Of a stretch of 64,000 nt of DNA, positions 33,989 through 43,533 are shown in pieces. The first letter of the stretch is position 1; the number at the start of each line of letters is the position of its first letter. The DNA comes from DATGPD01 sp041398565 (GTDB lineage: Bacteria > Planctomycetota > UBA1135 > UBA2386). Location of the stretch: the NCBI GenBank assembly GCA_041398565.1, contig JAWKUN010000004.1:744001-808000 (forward strand), written 5' to 3'. The notes under the pieces were generated by a model. That model was given only the letters and a program-made list of their open reading frames with translations, had not been told where the DNA came from and did no database searches. The translations under genes and the position numbers were made by a program.

Positions 33989-36900
33989 ATGAGATTCTCG
34001 CTGCGCTGTGCCGTCTCCGCCGTGGTCCTGTTGGTGCCGTCGTGGGCGCAAGAGACCGAGGCGTTCCAACCCGTAGAGGACGGCGCCTTGGCGCTCAAGG
34101 AACGAGGGCAGTTCGTCGCCGCCCTCGACGAACTCGTGCGCGGCCTCGACGCCGCGCCGCTCGACGACGAACGCAGCCGTGCTGTCGCCGAGTTCATGGC
34201 GACCGGCGCCGCCAGCCTGGCGCGCGCCACTGGCCGCTGGAGCACGCTGCGCCCGGCCCTGGCCCGCTTGCGAACCCGCGCCGGCGAGCACGTGGCGCTG
34301 CGGCAAGCGTTGGCGGTCCTGGACCTCGAAGGGGCGCTCGCGACCGGCGACCGCGCCACCTTGGGGAGCGCCACGACCGACCTCGGCCTGCTGACCGCCT
34401 GGTGGATCGTCGGCCCGTTCGACAACGAGCGCGGCGGTGGTTTCGCGCGTGCACTGCCGCCCGAACAGAAGCTCGAGCTCGACGCGGCATACGAGGGCAA
34501 GAAGCGCGAGGTGCGCTGGCGCACCCTGCCGGTCGCCGCTCCTCCAGGCGGCATCGTCGATCTCGACGCGCTGGTGCGACCCAATGACCAAGTCCTGTGC
34601 TACGCGCTCACCCTGGTGCACAGCGACCGCCCACAGACGGCGGCGCTGCGCCTGGGTTCGGACGAAGCGATCAAGGTCTTCCACGACGGCGTCGACGTGC
34701 TGGCGCGCGACGTGCGCCGCACCTTCGCCCACGATCAGGACGCGGTGGCCCTGCGCCTGCGCCAGGGCGCCAACCTGGTCATGCTGAAGGTCTGCGAGCT
34801 CGACGGCGACTTCCAGTTCGCGGCCCGACTGACGCGCCTCGACGGCGGACCGCTCGACGGCGTGCGCTTCGACTACACCGAGGCCCAGCTGCGCGCGGCC
34901 GCCGGGCAGTGGAACGACGCCAAGACCCAGCGCGCCGGACCGTCGGAGACGGTGGACCGCGGCGCGGTCACCTTCTTCGAGCGCAGCCTGGCCCAAGGAG
35001 CGTCCGGCGTCGACGCCTTCCGCTTGGCGACGCTGCTGGCCTACCGCCACCCCGACGATCCCAACGAGCGCCGCGACTTCGCCCTGGCCGAGCAGGCGGT
35101 CGCGGCCATGCCGCAGTCCTCCTCGGCGCGCATGCTGCTGGCCCACACCCGTCGCCGGCCGGTGCAGCACGAGGCCGAGAAGGAGGAGAGCGCGCGTCGC
35201 TTCGACTACGAAGCCATCCTGGCCGCACAGCCGGAGCACCCCCGCGCCCTCTACGAGCTGGCGGTGATGGACCTCGACAGCATCGGCGCCAGCGAGCACG
35301 CGGAGGCGGCGCTGCGCACGGCCCTGCGCACCAACCCGGACTTCGCGCAGGCCCACTTCGAGCTGGCGCGCGCCTTGCGCTTGCGCAAGCTCGACGTGCT
35401 CGCCGACCGCGAGCTCGAGCTGGCTGCCCGCGCCCCCGGCGGCGGCACCGCCGAGATCCAGGCGCAGCTCGCGGACATGCACCGGCGCCGCGGCGCCGGC
35501 GACTCCCAGATCGCGGCGTTGCGACGGGCACGCGAGACCGACGCCGACCAGCCCAGCCGCACTACGGCGCTGGCTGACGCGTTGCTTCGCGCCGGGCGCC
35601 GCGACGAGGCGGCCGCGCTCCTGGTCGAAGGCACCGAGGCGCTCCCCTTCGCGCGCTCGGTGTTCATGGACCTTGCCAGGCTGCAACGGGCGGAGCGTCG
35701 CATCGACGATGCCGTCGCCACGCTCGGCCGCTGGCTCGAGGTGTGCCCCGAGGACGACGAAGCGGTGGTCGAGATGGCGCGCTTGCACGGACTCGGCGGT
35801 CGCCAGGACCAGCAACGTGAGCTGCTGCGTCTGGCGCTCGACCTCAACAAGAACCTGCGCAACGAGCGCCGCTACCTCGACTTCCTCGAGGCGGAGGACC
35901 GCCCGTTCTACGACGCCTGGCGTGTCGACGGCGAACAGGTGCTCAGCCGCGACCAGGGGCCACCCGCCGACGCCGAGAGCAAGAGCGATCCCGTGCACGT
36001 CTTGCTGGAGCAGACCGTGGTGCACGCCTACCGCAACGGCACCACCAGCCGCTACAGCCACCGCGTGGTGCGCGTCCTCAACGACGAGGGAGCGCAGCAG
36101 ATGGCGCGGCACTTCGTGCCGCACTACTTCGGCGAGCAACGCGCGCGCCTGCTGACGGCGCGGGTGTTCAAGAAGGGCGGCGAGGTGGTGCGCCCGAAGC
36201 TGCGCGAGTACTTCGTGGCGCTGCCGTCGCTCGAGGCGGGCGACGTCGTCGATCTCGAGGAACGAGTCGACGACCTGGCGCCGTCCTTCTTCGGCGACTA
36301 CTTCGGCTACGAGTTCACCTTCGCACGCGGCAGTCCGACCGCTCGCTCTGAGCTGGTGGCCGTGCTCGACCCCGGGCGCCAGTACCGGGTGCAGGTGCGC
36401 AACGGCGCACCCGAGCCGGTACGCGAGCGCCTCGACGACGGCTCCGAAGTCTGGCGGCTCACCATGCTCGACCTGCCACGCATGGAGTTCGAGGAGTACC
36501 AACCTGGCTGGGAAGAGCTGGCACCGATCGCACGCATCTCCACCTACGCCGACTGGGACGGCTTCGCTTCGTGGTGGTGGAATCTGATCCGCAAGCAGAT
36601 GGAGATGACGCCCGCGATGCGCGACAAGGTGGCGGAGCTCACCAAGGACGCCAGCACGGCGCTCGCCAAGATCGACGCCCTGTACCGCTTCGTCACCACC
36701 GACGTGCGCTACACGGCGTGGGAGTTCGGTGTGCACGGCTACAAGCCGTACTCGACGCCGGCGATCTTCGAACGCCGCCACGGCGACTGCAAGGACAAGG
36801 CGCTCCTGCTCAACACGCTCCTGGCCGAAGTGGGCATCGAGGCCTACCCGGTGCTGATCCACGCCGACGTGCCGCACGGCGCCGACGACCTGACCCTGCC

Positions 36901-37735
36901 GCTGGTGCAGCACTTCAACCACTGCATCAGCTACCTGCCGGCGCAGAGTGGGCTGCCCGAGATGTTCCTCGACGGCACCGCCACCTACCATCCGCTCGAC
37001 ACCCTGCCGGAGATGGACCACGGCGCGCGGGTGCTGGTGGTGCGAGCCGGCCGCGCCGACCTGCGCGACGTGCCGTGGCCCGAGGCCCAGAACAACGTCG
37101 ACGGCGAGGCCTTCGCGATCGAACTCCAGCCCAGCGGCGACGCGACCGTCCGCCTGACCCGGACGCCCCGCCTCAACCACGCGGTGTCGGTGCGCGAAGA
37201 GCTCGGCAACGAGCCGGCCAAGCGCAAGGAGAAGCTCGAGCGCTCGCTGTCGGCGATGCTGGGCAAGGTCCAGATCCAGAAGGTGGAGACCAGCGACCTG
37301 CTGGATCTCGACGCGCCGGTGGAGGTCGTGGTCGATCTCACCGTGCAGGATTTCGCTGCAAAGCAGGAGAGCGGCTTGGTGCTGAAGGGCTGCCTCGACC
37401 CCACCGATCTGTCGTCGATGACCTCGAAGACCGAGCGCACGTTCCCCCTCCTGCGCGGCTCGCCCGAGTCCTGGAACACCGTGCTGCGCTACAAGCTGCC
37501 GCCGGGCTACGCACCGACGGCCCTGCCTGAGGCGGTGCGCGTGCAGACGCGGTTCGGCACCTACGAGATGGTCTGGACCCACGACGGCAACGAGCTGCGC
37601 GTCGAACGCCAGCTCGCCTTCGCGCAGAACCGCATCGAGCCCGCCGAGTATCCCCAGTTCCGCGAGTTCGCGACGTCGGTGCAGCGCGCCGACAGCCAGG
37701 TCGTGGTCGTCAAGCCGAACGGAGGTGGCAAGTGA
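33989..37735 (+). CDS. Giant secreted TPR / DUF3857 / transglutaminase-like protein, triad intact
   Basis: A 1248-residue protein with a signal peptide (SLRCAVSAVVLLVPSWAQ). Residues of about 30-640 contain a jelly-roll-like stretch and TPR helices (HPRALYELAVMDLDSIGA, FAQAHFELARALRLRKLD). About 680-880 is the DUF3857 sandwich (RVVRVLNDEGAQQMARHF, LPSLEAGDVVDLEERV). The transglutaminase core follows, with RYTAWEFGVHGYKP, Cys934 in RRHGDCKDKALLLNTLL, His978 in FNHCISYLP and Asp995 in FLDGTATYHP, a complete Cys-His-Asp triad. The C-terminal 230 residues are a beta-rich DUF2569/DUF3858-like tail. Such proteins are exported in Bacteroidota and Planctomycetota; the substrate is unknown. It is translationally coupled to a paralogue. 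Confidence 0.85.
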   Translation: MRFSLRCAVSAVVLLVPSWAQETEAFQPVEDGALALKERGQFVAALDELVRGLDAAPLDDERSRAVAEFMATGAASLARATGRWSTLRPALARLRTRAGEHVALRQALAVLDLEGALATGDRATLGSATTDLGLLTAWWIVGPFDNERGGGFARALPPEQKLELDAAYEGKKREVRWRTLPVAAPPGGIVDLDALVRPNDQVLCYALTLVHSDRPQTAALRLGSDEAIKVFHDGVDVLARDVRRTFAHDQDAVALRLRQGANLVMLKVCELDGDFQFAARLTRLDGGPLDGVRFDYTEAQLRAAAGQWNDAKTQRAGPSETVDRGAVTFFERSLAQGASGVDAFRLATLLAYRHPDDPNERRDFALAEQAVAAMPQSSSARMLLAHTRRRPVQHEAEKEESARRFDYEAILAAQPEHPRALYELAVMDLDSIGASEHAEAALRTALRTNPDFAQAHFELARALRLRKLDVLADRELELAARAPGGGTAEIQAQLADMHRRRGAGDSQIAALRRARETDADQPSRTTALADALLRAGRRDEAAALLVEGTEALPFARSVFMDLARLQRAERRIDDAVATLGRWLEVCPEDDEAVVEMARLHGLGGRQDQQRELLRLALDLNKNLRNERRYLDFLEAEDRPFYDAWRVDGEQVLSRDQGPPADAESKSDPVHVLLEQTVVHAYRNGTTSRYSHRVVRVLNDEGAQQMARHFVPHYFGEQRARLLTARVFKKGGEVVRPKLREYFVALPSLEAGDVVDLEERVDDLAPSFFGDYFGYEFTFARGSPTARSELVAVLDPGRQYRVQVRNGAPEPVRERLDDGSEVWRLTMLDLPRMEFEEYQPGWEELAPIARISTYADWDGFASWWWNLIRKQMEMTPAMRDKVAELTKDASTALAKIDALYRFVTTDVRYTAWEFGVHGYKPYSTPAIFERRHGDCKDKALLLNTLLAEVGIEAYPVLIHADVPHGADDLTLPLVQHFNHCISYLPAQSGLPEMFLDGTATYHPLDTLPEMDHGARVLVVRAGRADLRDVPWPEAQNNVDGEAFAIELQPSGDATVRLTRTPRLNHAVSVREELGNEPAKRKEKLERSLSAMLGKVQIQKVETSDLLDLDAPVEVVVDLTVQDFAAKQESGLVLKGCLDPTDLSSMTSKTERTFPLLRGSPESWNTVLRYKLPPGYAPTALPEAVRVQTRFGTYEMVWTHDGNELRVERQLAFAQNRIEPAEYPQFREFATSVQRADSQVVVVKPNGGGK

Positions 37736-40700
37736 GGCGCGTGCATCGAGGAGGCCTGGTCGCCGGGCTGTTGTCGACGCTCTGGGTGGCGGCGGCGGCG
37801 CCGGCCCAAGGCGACACCCTCGCCGTGGCCCGCCTGCTGGTCGGCTCCGCCACGCCGAGCGACGGCGACGTCGACGCACGCTGTGCGGCGATGGTGGCCG
37901 GCGCTGTCGAACACGGGCGCTCGCCGGCGAGCGCCGCGCTGGCGCAGGCGTGCCACCCGCTGGTGCCGCAGCTGCGCGACCCGACCGCGTTCGCCGCCCT
38001 GCTCCAGCCGCTCGCCGCCCGCGACGACCTGCACGGCACGTTGAAGTCGGCCCTCGTCGGCCTCTACGCCGCGACGCTGGAGCGGCTCGGCCGTGCCGAC
38101 GAGAGCGCCGCTGTCCTGCTGGCTTCCGGCTTTCCCGAGGCGCTCCTGGTGCTGGGCCCGTTCGGCGACGACGGCGACAACTACCTGGGCAAGCCGTACC
38201 CTCCCGAACTCGGCCTCGGCCAGGTCGACGAGCTTGCGGGACGCTTCGGCCCGGTGCGGCCGCGCGTCGCGCACTTCGACCCGAGCTTGCGTCACGGTGG
38301 CTACGCGCTGCGCAGCCGGCGCACCGGTCACGTCGGCTGCTTCTACGCCGTGCACCAGCCGTCGCTCGCCAACGCCGCCGCGTGCTACCTCGAGCTGTTC
38401 GCCCCGGGCTCGTTCGAGGTGTTCGTGAACGGCAGCTCTGCCGGACGCTTCAGCGGCTTCGCCGATCCCTACAACGGCTGGCACTGGCTGCCGATCGTGT
38501 TGCGCAAGGGCACCAACCACGTGCTGGTGAAGACCGCGCTCAATGGCTTCGACCAGATCGTCCTGCGATACGTCGATGGCGCCGGCCGGCCGATCGCCTG
38601 GACCGGACCGACCGATCCGGCGCGCATCGTGCCCACGCCCACCGCGGGCGACGACGCACCGCCCCTGCCGCCGGCGTTCGTGACGCCGGTGCTGGCGCTC
38701 GACCGCGCTGCGCGCACGGCGCACGGCGACGACGCGGTCGTGCTGCACCTCGCCACCGCTCTGGCGGCGGCGCCCGACTCGGGCGATGCACTCGTGCTCG
38801 AGCACGTGCTGGCCGCCGAGGCCGCCGCACCGACCGACGTCGGCTTGCGCCTGGGGCTCGCCGCAGCCTTCGGGCAGGCCGACCTGCTGCCGGAGGAGGT
38901 GCGGCGCAGCCGGGCTCGCAGCGTGCTCGACGCGGTGCGCGCACAGACCGAGTCGCACGCTTGGGCCGTCGAGCAGTACGCGCAGCATCTGGCCGACGAG
39001 GACAAGTACGAGGACGCCATTCGCCTGCTGCAAGCGACGGTCGACGCCAAGCAGGCCGGACCGTCCATGTTCGCCCGCCTGCACGGCTTCTACGAGCGTC
39101 TCGAGTTCCGGGCCGAGGCCACGCGCCTGCGCGCCCGTTGGCTCGAGCTCTACCCCGGCGACAGCACGGCCGCCGACAACGAGGCCGAGGAGCGCCAGCG
39201 CGACGGCGACGTGCTCGGTGCCCGCGATGTGCTGGAGGGCGCACGCGCGGTGGCGCGCGGCGATGGGCGCGTCAATCAGCGCCTGCTGAACCTGGCGGTC
39301 GACCAGGGCGACTCTGCCTTGGCGCTGCGGCTGGTCGCGGACATCTACCGCGGCCGCGAGGATGGCGCCGACGCGGCACGCACGCTAGCCGAGGTGCGAA
39401 CCCGGCTAGGCAATCGCGCCGAGGCGGTGCGCGCCTGGCAGAAGCTGGCGGCGCACGCCGAGGCCTCGGCCCGCGACCTCGTGCGCGCCGGCAACGCCCT
39501 TCTGGATGCCGACGCCGACCAGGAGGCGCAGCGGGTGCTGCAGGCGGCCCTGACCCTCGATCCCTCGCAAGAAGCGACACGGATGCTGCTGCGCCGCCTG
39601 AGCGGCAGCAGCGACCATCCCGACCTGGTTCCGTTCCGTCGCGACACGGCGCCGCTGATCGCCGCGTTTCAGGCGGGCGAAGCCGAGAAGGGCGCGTCGT
39701 CGACTCTGCTGCTCGACCAGATGATCGTCGAGCTGTTCGAGGACGGGTCGTCGGTCGAGGAGACGCATCAGGTGCGGCGCATCAACGACCTGAGCGGCGT
39801 CGACAAGTTCCAGGAGGCCAACGACGCGGCCCGGGCGGACGAAGTCGTGACCCTCTGCACCGTCGCCGGCGACGGCCACCGCTACGTACCGCATCGGGTG
39901 AGCGGCAAGTTCTCGATGCCACGGCTGGCGCCCGGCGCCTTCGTCGAGCAGGTCTACCGCACCTACAAGGACGCTCCGGGCGCGGCGCCGTGGCGCGGGC
40001 CCGAGTTCCACTTCCAATCGAGCGACGAGCCCTACCAGGTCTCCGAGCTGGTGCTGATCCTGCCGAAGGACGCCCCGGGCAGCTTCCGCGTGCGCAACTT
40101 CGACGGCACGCCGGAGGTACGTGCGCTTCCGGACGGCAAGACCGCGTACGTGTACGCGCGGCACGACATCCCGCGCCTGACCCCCGAACGCCTGGCACCC
40201 CCGATGGAGGAGATCGTGCCGCTCGTCGCTTGGGGAGAGGACCGCGCGTCCGGCACGGCCGCGCGCCGGGCCTACGACTACTTCCTGTACCGGGTGCGCG
40301 GCTCGACCCTGGTGACCGAGAAGGCACGCGAGTTGACCCAAGGCATGTCGACCGTCGGCGACAAGCTGCGGGCGATCCACGCCTTCGTGCACGAGACCAT
40401 TCCGACGAGTCGCGGCGAAGGCAGCCCAACAGCGGTCCTGCTGCGCCGGCAGGGACCGCGCTTCTGGCTCGAGATCGCGCTGCTGCGTGCCGCCGAGATC
40501 CCGCTCCAGCTCGCCACCGCGGCCCGCACCGTCGACGCGATGAGCAGTGAGCCGGCGCCCCTGTTCGCGGGCGAAGCGACCTACGGGGTCGACGCGGCCC
40601 GCATCGACGTGGAAGGTGAGGAGGTCTGGCTGTTCCAAGACGACCCACGCTACTGGCCGCTGGGGCGCGTCCCCAGCGAACGCATGGGCGCCCCGGCCCT

Positions 40701-41394
40701 GCTGCTCGCCGAGAACGGCTGGACGTCCACCACCGTCACGGCTGGCGACCCGAGCGACGCCGAGGGCGTGCAGGTGAAGGGCGAGGTCGTACTCGACGAC
40801 AAGGGCACGGCGACGTTCACGGCCGAGGGCACCCTGCGCGGCCGCGATGGATTTGCCGCCGGCGACCAGCTGCGTGAACGCGAAGACGCCATCAAGAAGC
40901 TGGCGGCGCGCCAGGTGGCGGCGCAGATCCTCGAGGGCTGGTCGCCCCGCTCGGTCGAGTTGGTCCTCGCTGCCAAGGACCAGCCCCTCGGCCTGAAGGG
41001 AGTCCTGAACAAGCGGCGGGCCGTGTCCGCGGCCGGCGAGGTGTCGCTGCTCGACCTACCGGTCAGCCCACGCTCGTGGCTGAAGGCGCTGGGCGACCGA
41101 GCCGAGCGCAAGCAGCAACTGGCGCTCACGGGTCTGTCGGCGCAGGCCTGGGAGGTGGCGATCGACCCAGGCCAGGCCTTCCGCTTCGTCGAGATCCCCG
41201 CCGATGTGCTCGTCCGCCACCCGCTCATCGACTACGCGCAGACCTTCCGCCTCGTCGGCGGCAAGCTGGTGATCCGGCGTCAATGGACGCAGCGGCCCGG
41301 CCGCCTCGACGCGTCTCTGTTCGGGGAATGGCTCGATCTACTGCGCCGACTCGACCTCGCCGAGGAGACCAAGATCAAGCTGGCAGCTCGCTGA
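37732..41394 (+). CDS. Paralogous DUF3857/transglutaminase-like protein lacking the catalytic Cys
   Basis: A 1220-residue protein with a signal peptide (GGLVAGLLSTLWVAAAAPAQG). It shares the architecture of its upstream neighbour: jelly-roll-like YNGWHWLPIVLRKGTNHVLV, TPR region, DUF3857 (HQVRRINDLSGVDKFQEAND, LAPGAFVEQVYRTYKD), then a transglutaminase-like fold. Where the active Cys should be, it reads AVLLRRQGPRFWLEIALLRA, without Cys, so it is probably a pseudoenzyme. The GTG at 37732 follows GGAGGTGG and overlaps the upstream stop (GTGA). Stoichiometric synthesis with the triad-bearing paralogue suggests the two work together, perhaps as a heterodimer. Confidence 0.82.
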   Translation: MRRVHRGGLVAGLLSTLWVAAAAPAQGDTLAVARLLVGSATPSDGDVDARCAAMVAGAVEHGRSPASAALAQACHPLVPQLRDPTAFAALLQPLAARDDLHGTLKSALVGLYAATLERLGRADESAAVLLASGFPEALLVLGPFGDDGDNYLGKPYPPELGLGQVDELAGRFGPVRPRVAHFDPSLRHGGYALRSRRTGHVGCFYAVHQPSLANAAACYLELFAPGSFEVFVNGSSAGRFSGFADPYNGWHWLPIVLRKGTNHVLVKTALNGFDQIVLRYVDGAGRPIAWTGPTDPARIVPTPTAGDDAPPLPPAFVTPVLALDRAARTAHGDDAVVLHLATALAAAPDSGDALVLEHVLAAEAAAPTDVGLRLGLAAAFGQADLLPEEVRRSRARSVLDAVRAQTESHAWAVEQYAQHLADEDKYEDAIRLLQATVDAKQAGPSMFARLHGFYERLEFRAEATRLRARWLELYPGDSTAADNEAEERQRDGDVLGARDVLEGARAVARGDGRVNQRLLNLAVDQGDSALALRLVADIYRGREDGADAARTLAEVRTRLGNRAEAVRAWQKLAAHAEASARDLVRAGNALLDADADQEAQRVLQAALTLDPSQEATRMLLRRLSGSSDHPDLVPFRRDTAPLIAAFQAGEAEKGASSTLLLDQMIVELFEDGSSVEETHQVRRINDLSGVDKFQEANDAARADEVVTLCTVAGDGHRYVPHRVSGKFSMPRLAPGAFVEQVYRTYKDAPGAAPWRGPEFHFQSSDEPYQVSELVLILPKDAPGSFRVRNFDGTPEVRALPDGKTAYVYARHDIPRLTPERLAPPMEEIVPLVAWGEDRASGTAARRAYDYFLYRVRGSTLVTEKARELTQGMSTVGDKLRAIHAFVHETIPTSRGEGSPTAVLLRRQGPRFWLEIALLRAAEIPLQLATAARTVDAMSSEPAPLFAGEATYGVDAARIDVEGEEVWLFQDDPRYWPLGRVPSERMGAPALLLAENGWTSTTVTAGDPSDAEGVQVKGEVVLDDKGTATFTAEGTLRGRDGFAAGDQLREREDAIKKLAARQVAAQILEGWSPRSVELVLAAKDQPLGLKGVLNKRRAVSAAGEVSLLDLPVSPRSWLKALGDRAERKQQLALTGLSAQAWEVAIDPGQAFRFVEIPADVLVRHPLIDYAQTFRLVGGKLVIRRQWTQRPGRLDASLFGEWLDLLRRLDLAEETKIKLAAR

Positions 41395-41449
41395 CGTCAC
41401 CGACCGACGCGAGTTGCCGCGGCGTCGAGGGCGCCAGCTGCGCGTGGAT

Positions 41450-42004
41450 TCACTCTTCCACCCCAACGCAGCGCACCTCCGCGCTCGACAGCCGGCGGAA
41501 CAGATCGATGCGCTGTCGGATCGGCCAGCGGTCGAACAGCAACACCTCGGCCGGCCGCCACAGGAACACCCACCCGACGATCGTCAAGCTCTCGGCGAGG
41601 CCGGCGGTGAGTGTGCCCGCGGGCGCCAGGGACAGCAGCGCTCGGCCGACCGCGACCACGACGAACACGCCGGCCAGCCCGGCCAGCAAGGCAAACCGAC
41701 CGAAGCGCATGAGCTGGCGCAGCTCGCGCTGCGCCGACTGGCACTCGCGCGCAAAGTGGATCCGCACCGCGTTGCGGATCGCTTCCTCCTGTGCGAGCTG
41801 CCGCGACGGCAACCGCACGACGATGGCGGGCAGCGCGGCGCGGCCGCGGTCCGCGGCCTCCTCGCGGATGAAGCGCGCCGCCTCGCGGTCGAGGTCGCGG
41901 TCGTGGAACGGCGACGGGTCGAGCGAGTGGAAGAGCTGCGCCATGTCGCGCACGCGCAACTCGATCGGGCGCGTGGCGCGCGGATCGGCCGGCGGGGTGA
42001 GCAT
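41450..42004 (-). CDS. Small two-helix membrane protein, unknown function
   Basis: A 184-residue protein starting at the ATG 42002-42004. The first 100 residues are soluble and acidic to mixed (LDREAARFIREEAADRGRAA, RLPSRQLAQEEAIRNAVRIH). Two membrane helices follow (FALLAGLAGVFVVVAVGRAL and ESLTIVGWVFLWRPAEVLLF). The tail carries a typical WPIRQRIDLFRRLS. Proteins of this shape occur in many bacteria with no assigned function; I recognise the shape and not a role. It lies 86 bp downstream of the asparaginase gene on the same strand. Confidence 0.7.
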   Translation of the reverse strand: MLTPPADPRATRPIELRVRDMAQLFHSLDPSPFHDRDLDREAARFIREEAADRGRAALPAIVVRLPSRQLAQEEAIRNAVRIHFARECQSAQRELRQLMRFGRFALLAGLAGVFVVVAVGRALLSLAPAGTLTAGLAESLTIVGWVFLWRPAEVLLFDRWPIRQRIDLFRRLSSAEVRCVGVEE

Positions 42005-42090
42005 GCGGGCCCTTCAGCGCCGCACGTGCCGCCGACGCGCCTGCATCGTCCAGCCGATCAGGATCCGAACGGCCATCGTCACGCGCGGCA

Positions 42091-43119
42091 TCAGCGCTCC
42101 GAGAACAGGGCCGCAGCGTCGGCGACCTCGGCACCGTGCCCGATGTGGCGCGCGTAGCGCGACGGGTACATCGCCGCGCCACCGACCTCGCCCTTCTTGT
42201 TGGCCGCGTAGAAGTTGACCTGGAAGTCAGGGCGCCCGTTGGCGTTGAGCAAGCGCGGGACCTTGGTCATCGCCACGATGCGACGCAGAGCCGTCAGGCA
42301 GGCGTCGGTCGGCGACTGGCCCTGGCGCATGGCCTCGATCACCGTGTGCGCGCCGTTGACCAGGATCACGGCCTCGCCGCGCCCGGTCGATCCGGCGACG
42401 CCGACGTCGTTGTCGACGCAGTTGCCGCAGCCGATGAGAGGCGAGTCGCCGACGCGCCCGGGGATCTTGAAGGCGAGCCCGGAAGTGCTGGTGGCGCCGC
42501 CGCAGTCGCCGGCGGCATTGACACAGCCGACGTGGATGGTGCCGGTCTTGCGCACCGGCTTCGTCGCCGGGGTCAAGGCGTTCTCCTGATCGTCGAGCCA
42601 GTCGTCGGTGCTCGACAGACCGTTCTTCCAAGCCAGCCACTTCTTGCGCGAGCTCTCGGTGAGCAGGTCCTCCTCCTTGAAGCCGTGGGCACGCGCGAAC
42701 CGCAGAGCCCCCTCGCCGACCAGCAGCACGTGGTCGGTGTGCCGCAGCACCTTGAGCGCCACCTGCGCCGGGTTCTTGATGTTGCGCAGGCTGGCGACGG
42801 CGCCGGCGAGGCCGGTGATGCCGTCCTGACAGCAGGCGTCGAGCTCGACCACGCCGTCTTCGTTGGGCAGGCCGCCGAAGCCGACACTGTCGTCGCGAGG
42901 GTCGTTCTCCACCGGCTCGATGCCCCACACCGCGGCATCGACCGGCGGCAACCCCCCGGCCATCTTCTCCACCGCGATCTCGACGGAGCCGCGCCCGTTC
43001 AGGCTGGAGACGGCGACCGGCTCCTGCGCGCGGCGGCGTGGCGGGACGTGAAAGGACGGAACGCCGACCGGTGCGAGGCCGGCAGCGGCGAGGAAGCTAC
43101 GGCGCGAGAGGTCGCTCAT
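42091..43119 (-). CDS. N4-(beta-N-acetylglucosaminyl)-L-asparaginase (Ntn hydrolase)
   Basis: Cleaves the GlcNAc-Asn bond of glycopeptides or related isoaspartyl bonds. The 342-residue precursor opens with a twin-arginine signal (LSRRSFLAAAGLAPVG), so it is exported folded. The Ntn motif is GTIHVGCVNAAGDCGGATST followed by SGLAFKIPGRVGDSPLIGCG; the Thr of GTI would become the N-terminal nucleophile after autocleavage. The usual HDT before it is replaced by K-T-G-T. The GRVGDSP and GAHTVIEAMRQGQ regions match the family. A GTG six bases earlier (43125) is an alternative start. A secreted glycosylasparaginase implies use of external glycoproteins. Confidence 0.9.
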   Translation of the reverse strand: MSDLSRRSFLAAAGLAPVGVPSFHVPPRRRAQEPVAVSSLNGRGSVEIAVEKMAGGLPPVDAAVWGIEPVENDPRDDSVGFGGLPNEDGVVELDACCQDGITGLAGAVASLRNIKNPAQVALKVLRHTDHVLLVGEGALRFARAHGFKEEDLLTESSRKKWLAWKNGLSSTDDWLDDQENALTPATKPVRKTGTIHVGCVNAAGDCGGATSTSGLAFKIPGRVGDSPLIGCGNCVDNDVGVAGSTGRGEAVILVNGAHTVIEAMRQGQSPTDACLTALRRIVAMTKVPRLLNANGRPDFQVNFYAANKKGEVGGAAMYPSRYARHIGHGAEVADAAALFSER

Positions 43120-43155
43120 GACCACGGCAGCATACGCGCCGCGGCAGCATCGGCG

Positions 43156-43341
43156 TCATGAGGCCGCGCTCATCCCTGCCTGCGCCCGCGGCCACAGCCA
43201 GAACCACGCGACGACCAGTTCGGCGGCCGCCAGGGCGAGGCCCACCATCCCCCACCGCCGCAGGTGCGGGTCCCATGAGGTCCGCGTGGCGACGATCAGC
43301 GTCATCGTCGGGCCCGCGCCGAGCATGCCCTGACCGAGCAT
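43156..43341 (-). CDS. Small membrane protein (61 aa)
   Basis: It reads TMTLIVATRTSWDPHLRRWG and then one clear membrane helix (MVGLALAAAELVVAWFWLW). It follows another small hydrophobic frame by 12 bp. The two may be one gene split by an indel or two cooperating peptides. No function is recognised. Hydrophobic Ala/Leu/Val/Trp composition and strand agreement with its neighbours support coding. Confidence 0.45.
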   Translation of the reverse strand: MLGQGMLGAGPTMTLIVATRTSWDPHLRRWGMVGLALAAAELVVAWFWLWPRAQAGMSAAS

Positions 43342-43353
43342 GGCTTGCAGGCC

Positions 43354-43494
43354 TCAAGGGAACAGATGGGACCAGAGCACGCCGCAGGGCGCCAGCAGGG
43401 ACAGGAACAGTGCCTCCTTGCCGGTGTCGACCGCCCGGCTGAAGCCGAAGCCCACGCCCAGCAGGGCGAACAGGTGGATGGGATGGAAGACCAT
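43354..43494 (-). CDS. Very small membrane protein (46 aa)
   Basis: The ATG at 43492-43494 gives MVFHPIHLFALLGVGFGFSR, a short polar turn, and a second hydrophobic stretch (EALFLSLLAPCGVLWSHLF), a helical-hairpin shape. The stop lies 12 bp before the next small frame on the same strand. I recognise no family. If a base is missing near 43350, both frames would join into one protein of about 110 residues with three helices. Confidence 0.4.
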   Translation of the reverse strand: MVFHPIHLFALLGVGFGFSRAVDTGKEALFLSLLAPCGVLWSHLFP

Positions 43495-43533
43495 CGACGT
43501 CTCTATCGGAGAGTGTGGCGCGGCGCCGGGAGC

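Noticed and set aside
33890..37879. A 1329-codon antisense open frame opposite the transglutaminase gene
   Set aside because: Same G+C effect. The sense strand has a signal peptide, a complete catalytic triad and a coupled downstream gene.
43354..43519. A long plus-strand frame through the small membrane genes and the peptidase (43345-45081)
   Set aside because: It is antisense to the M28 peptidase with its complete zinc site, and its own product has only shadow composition.
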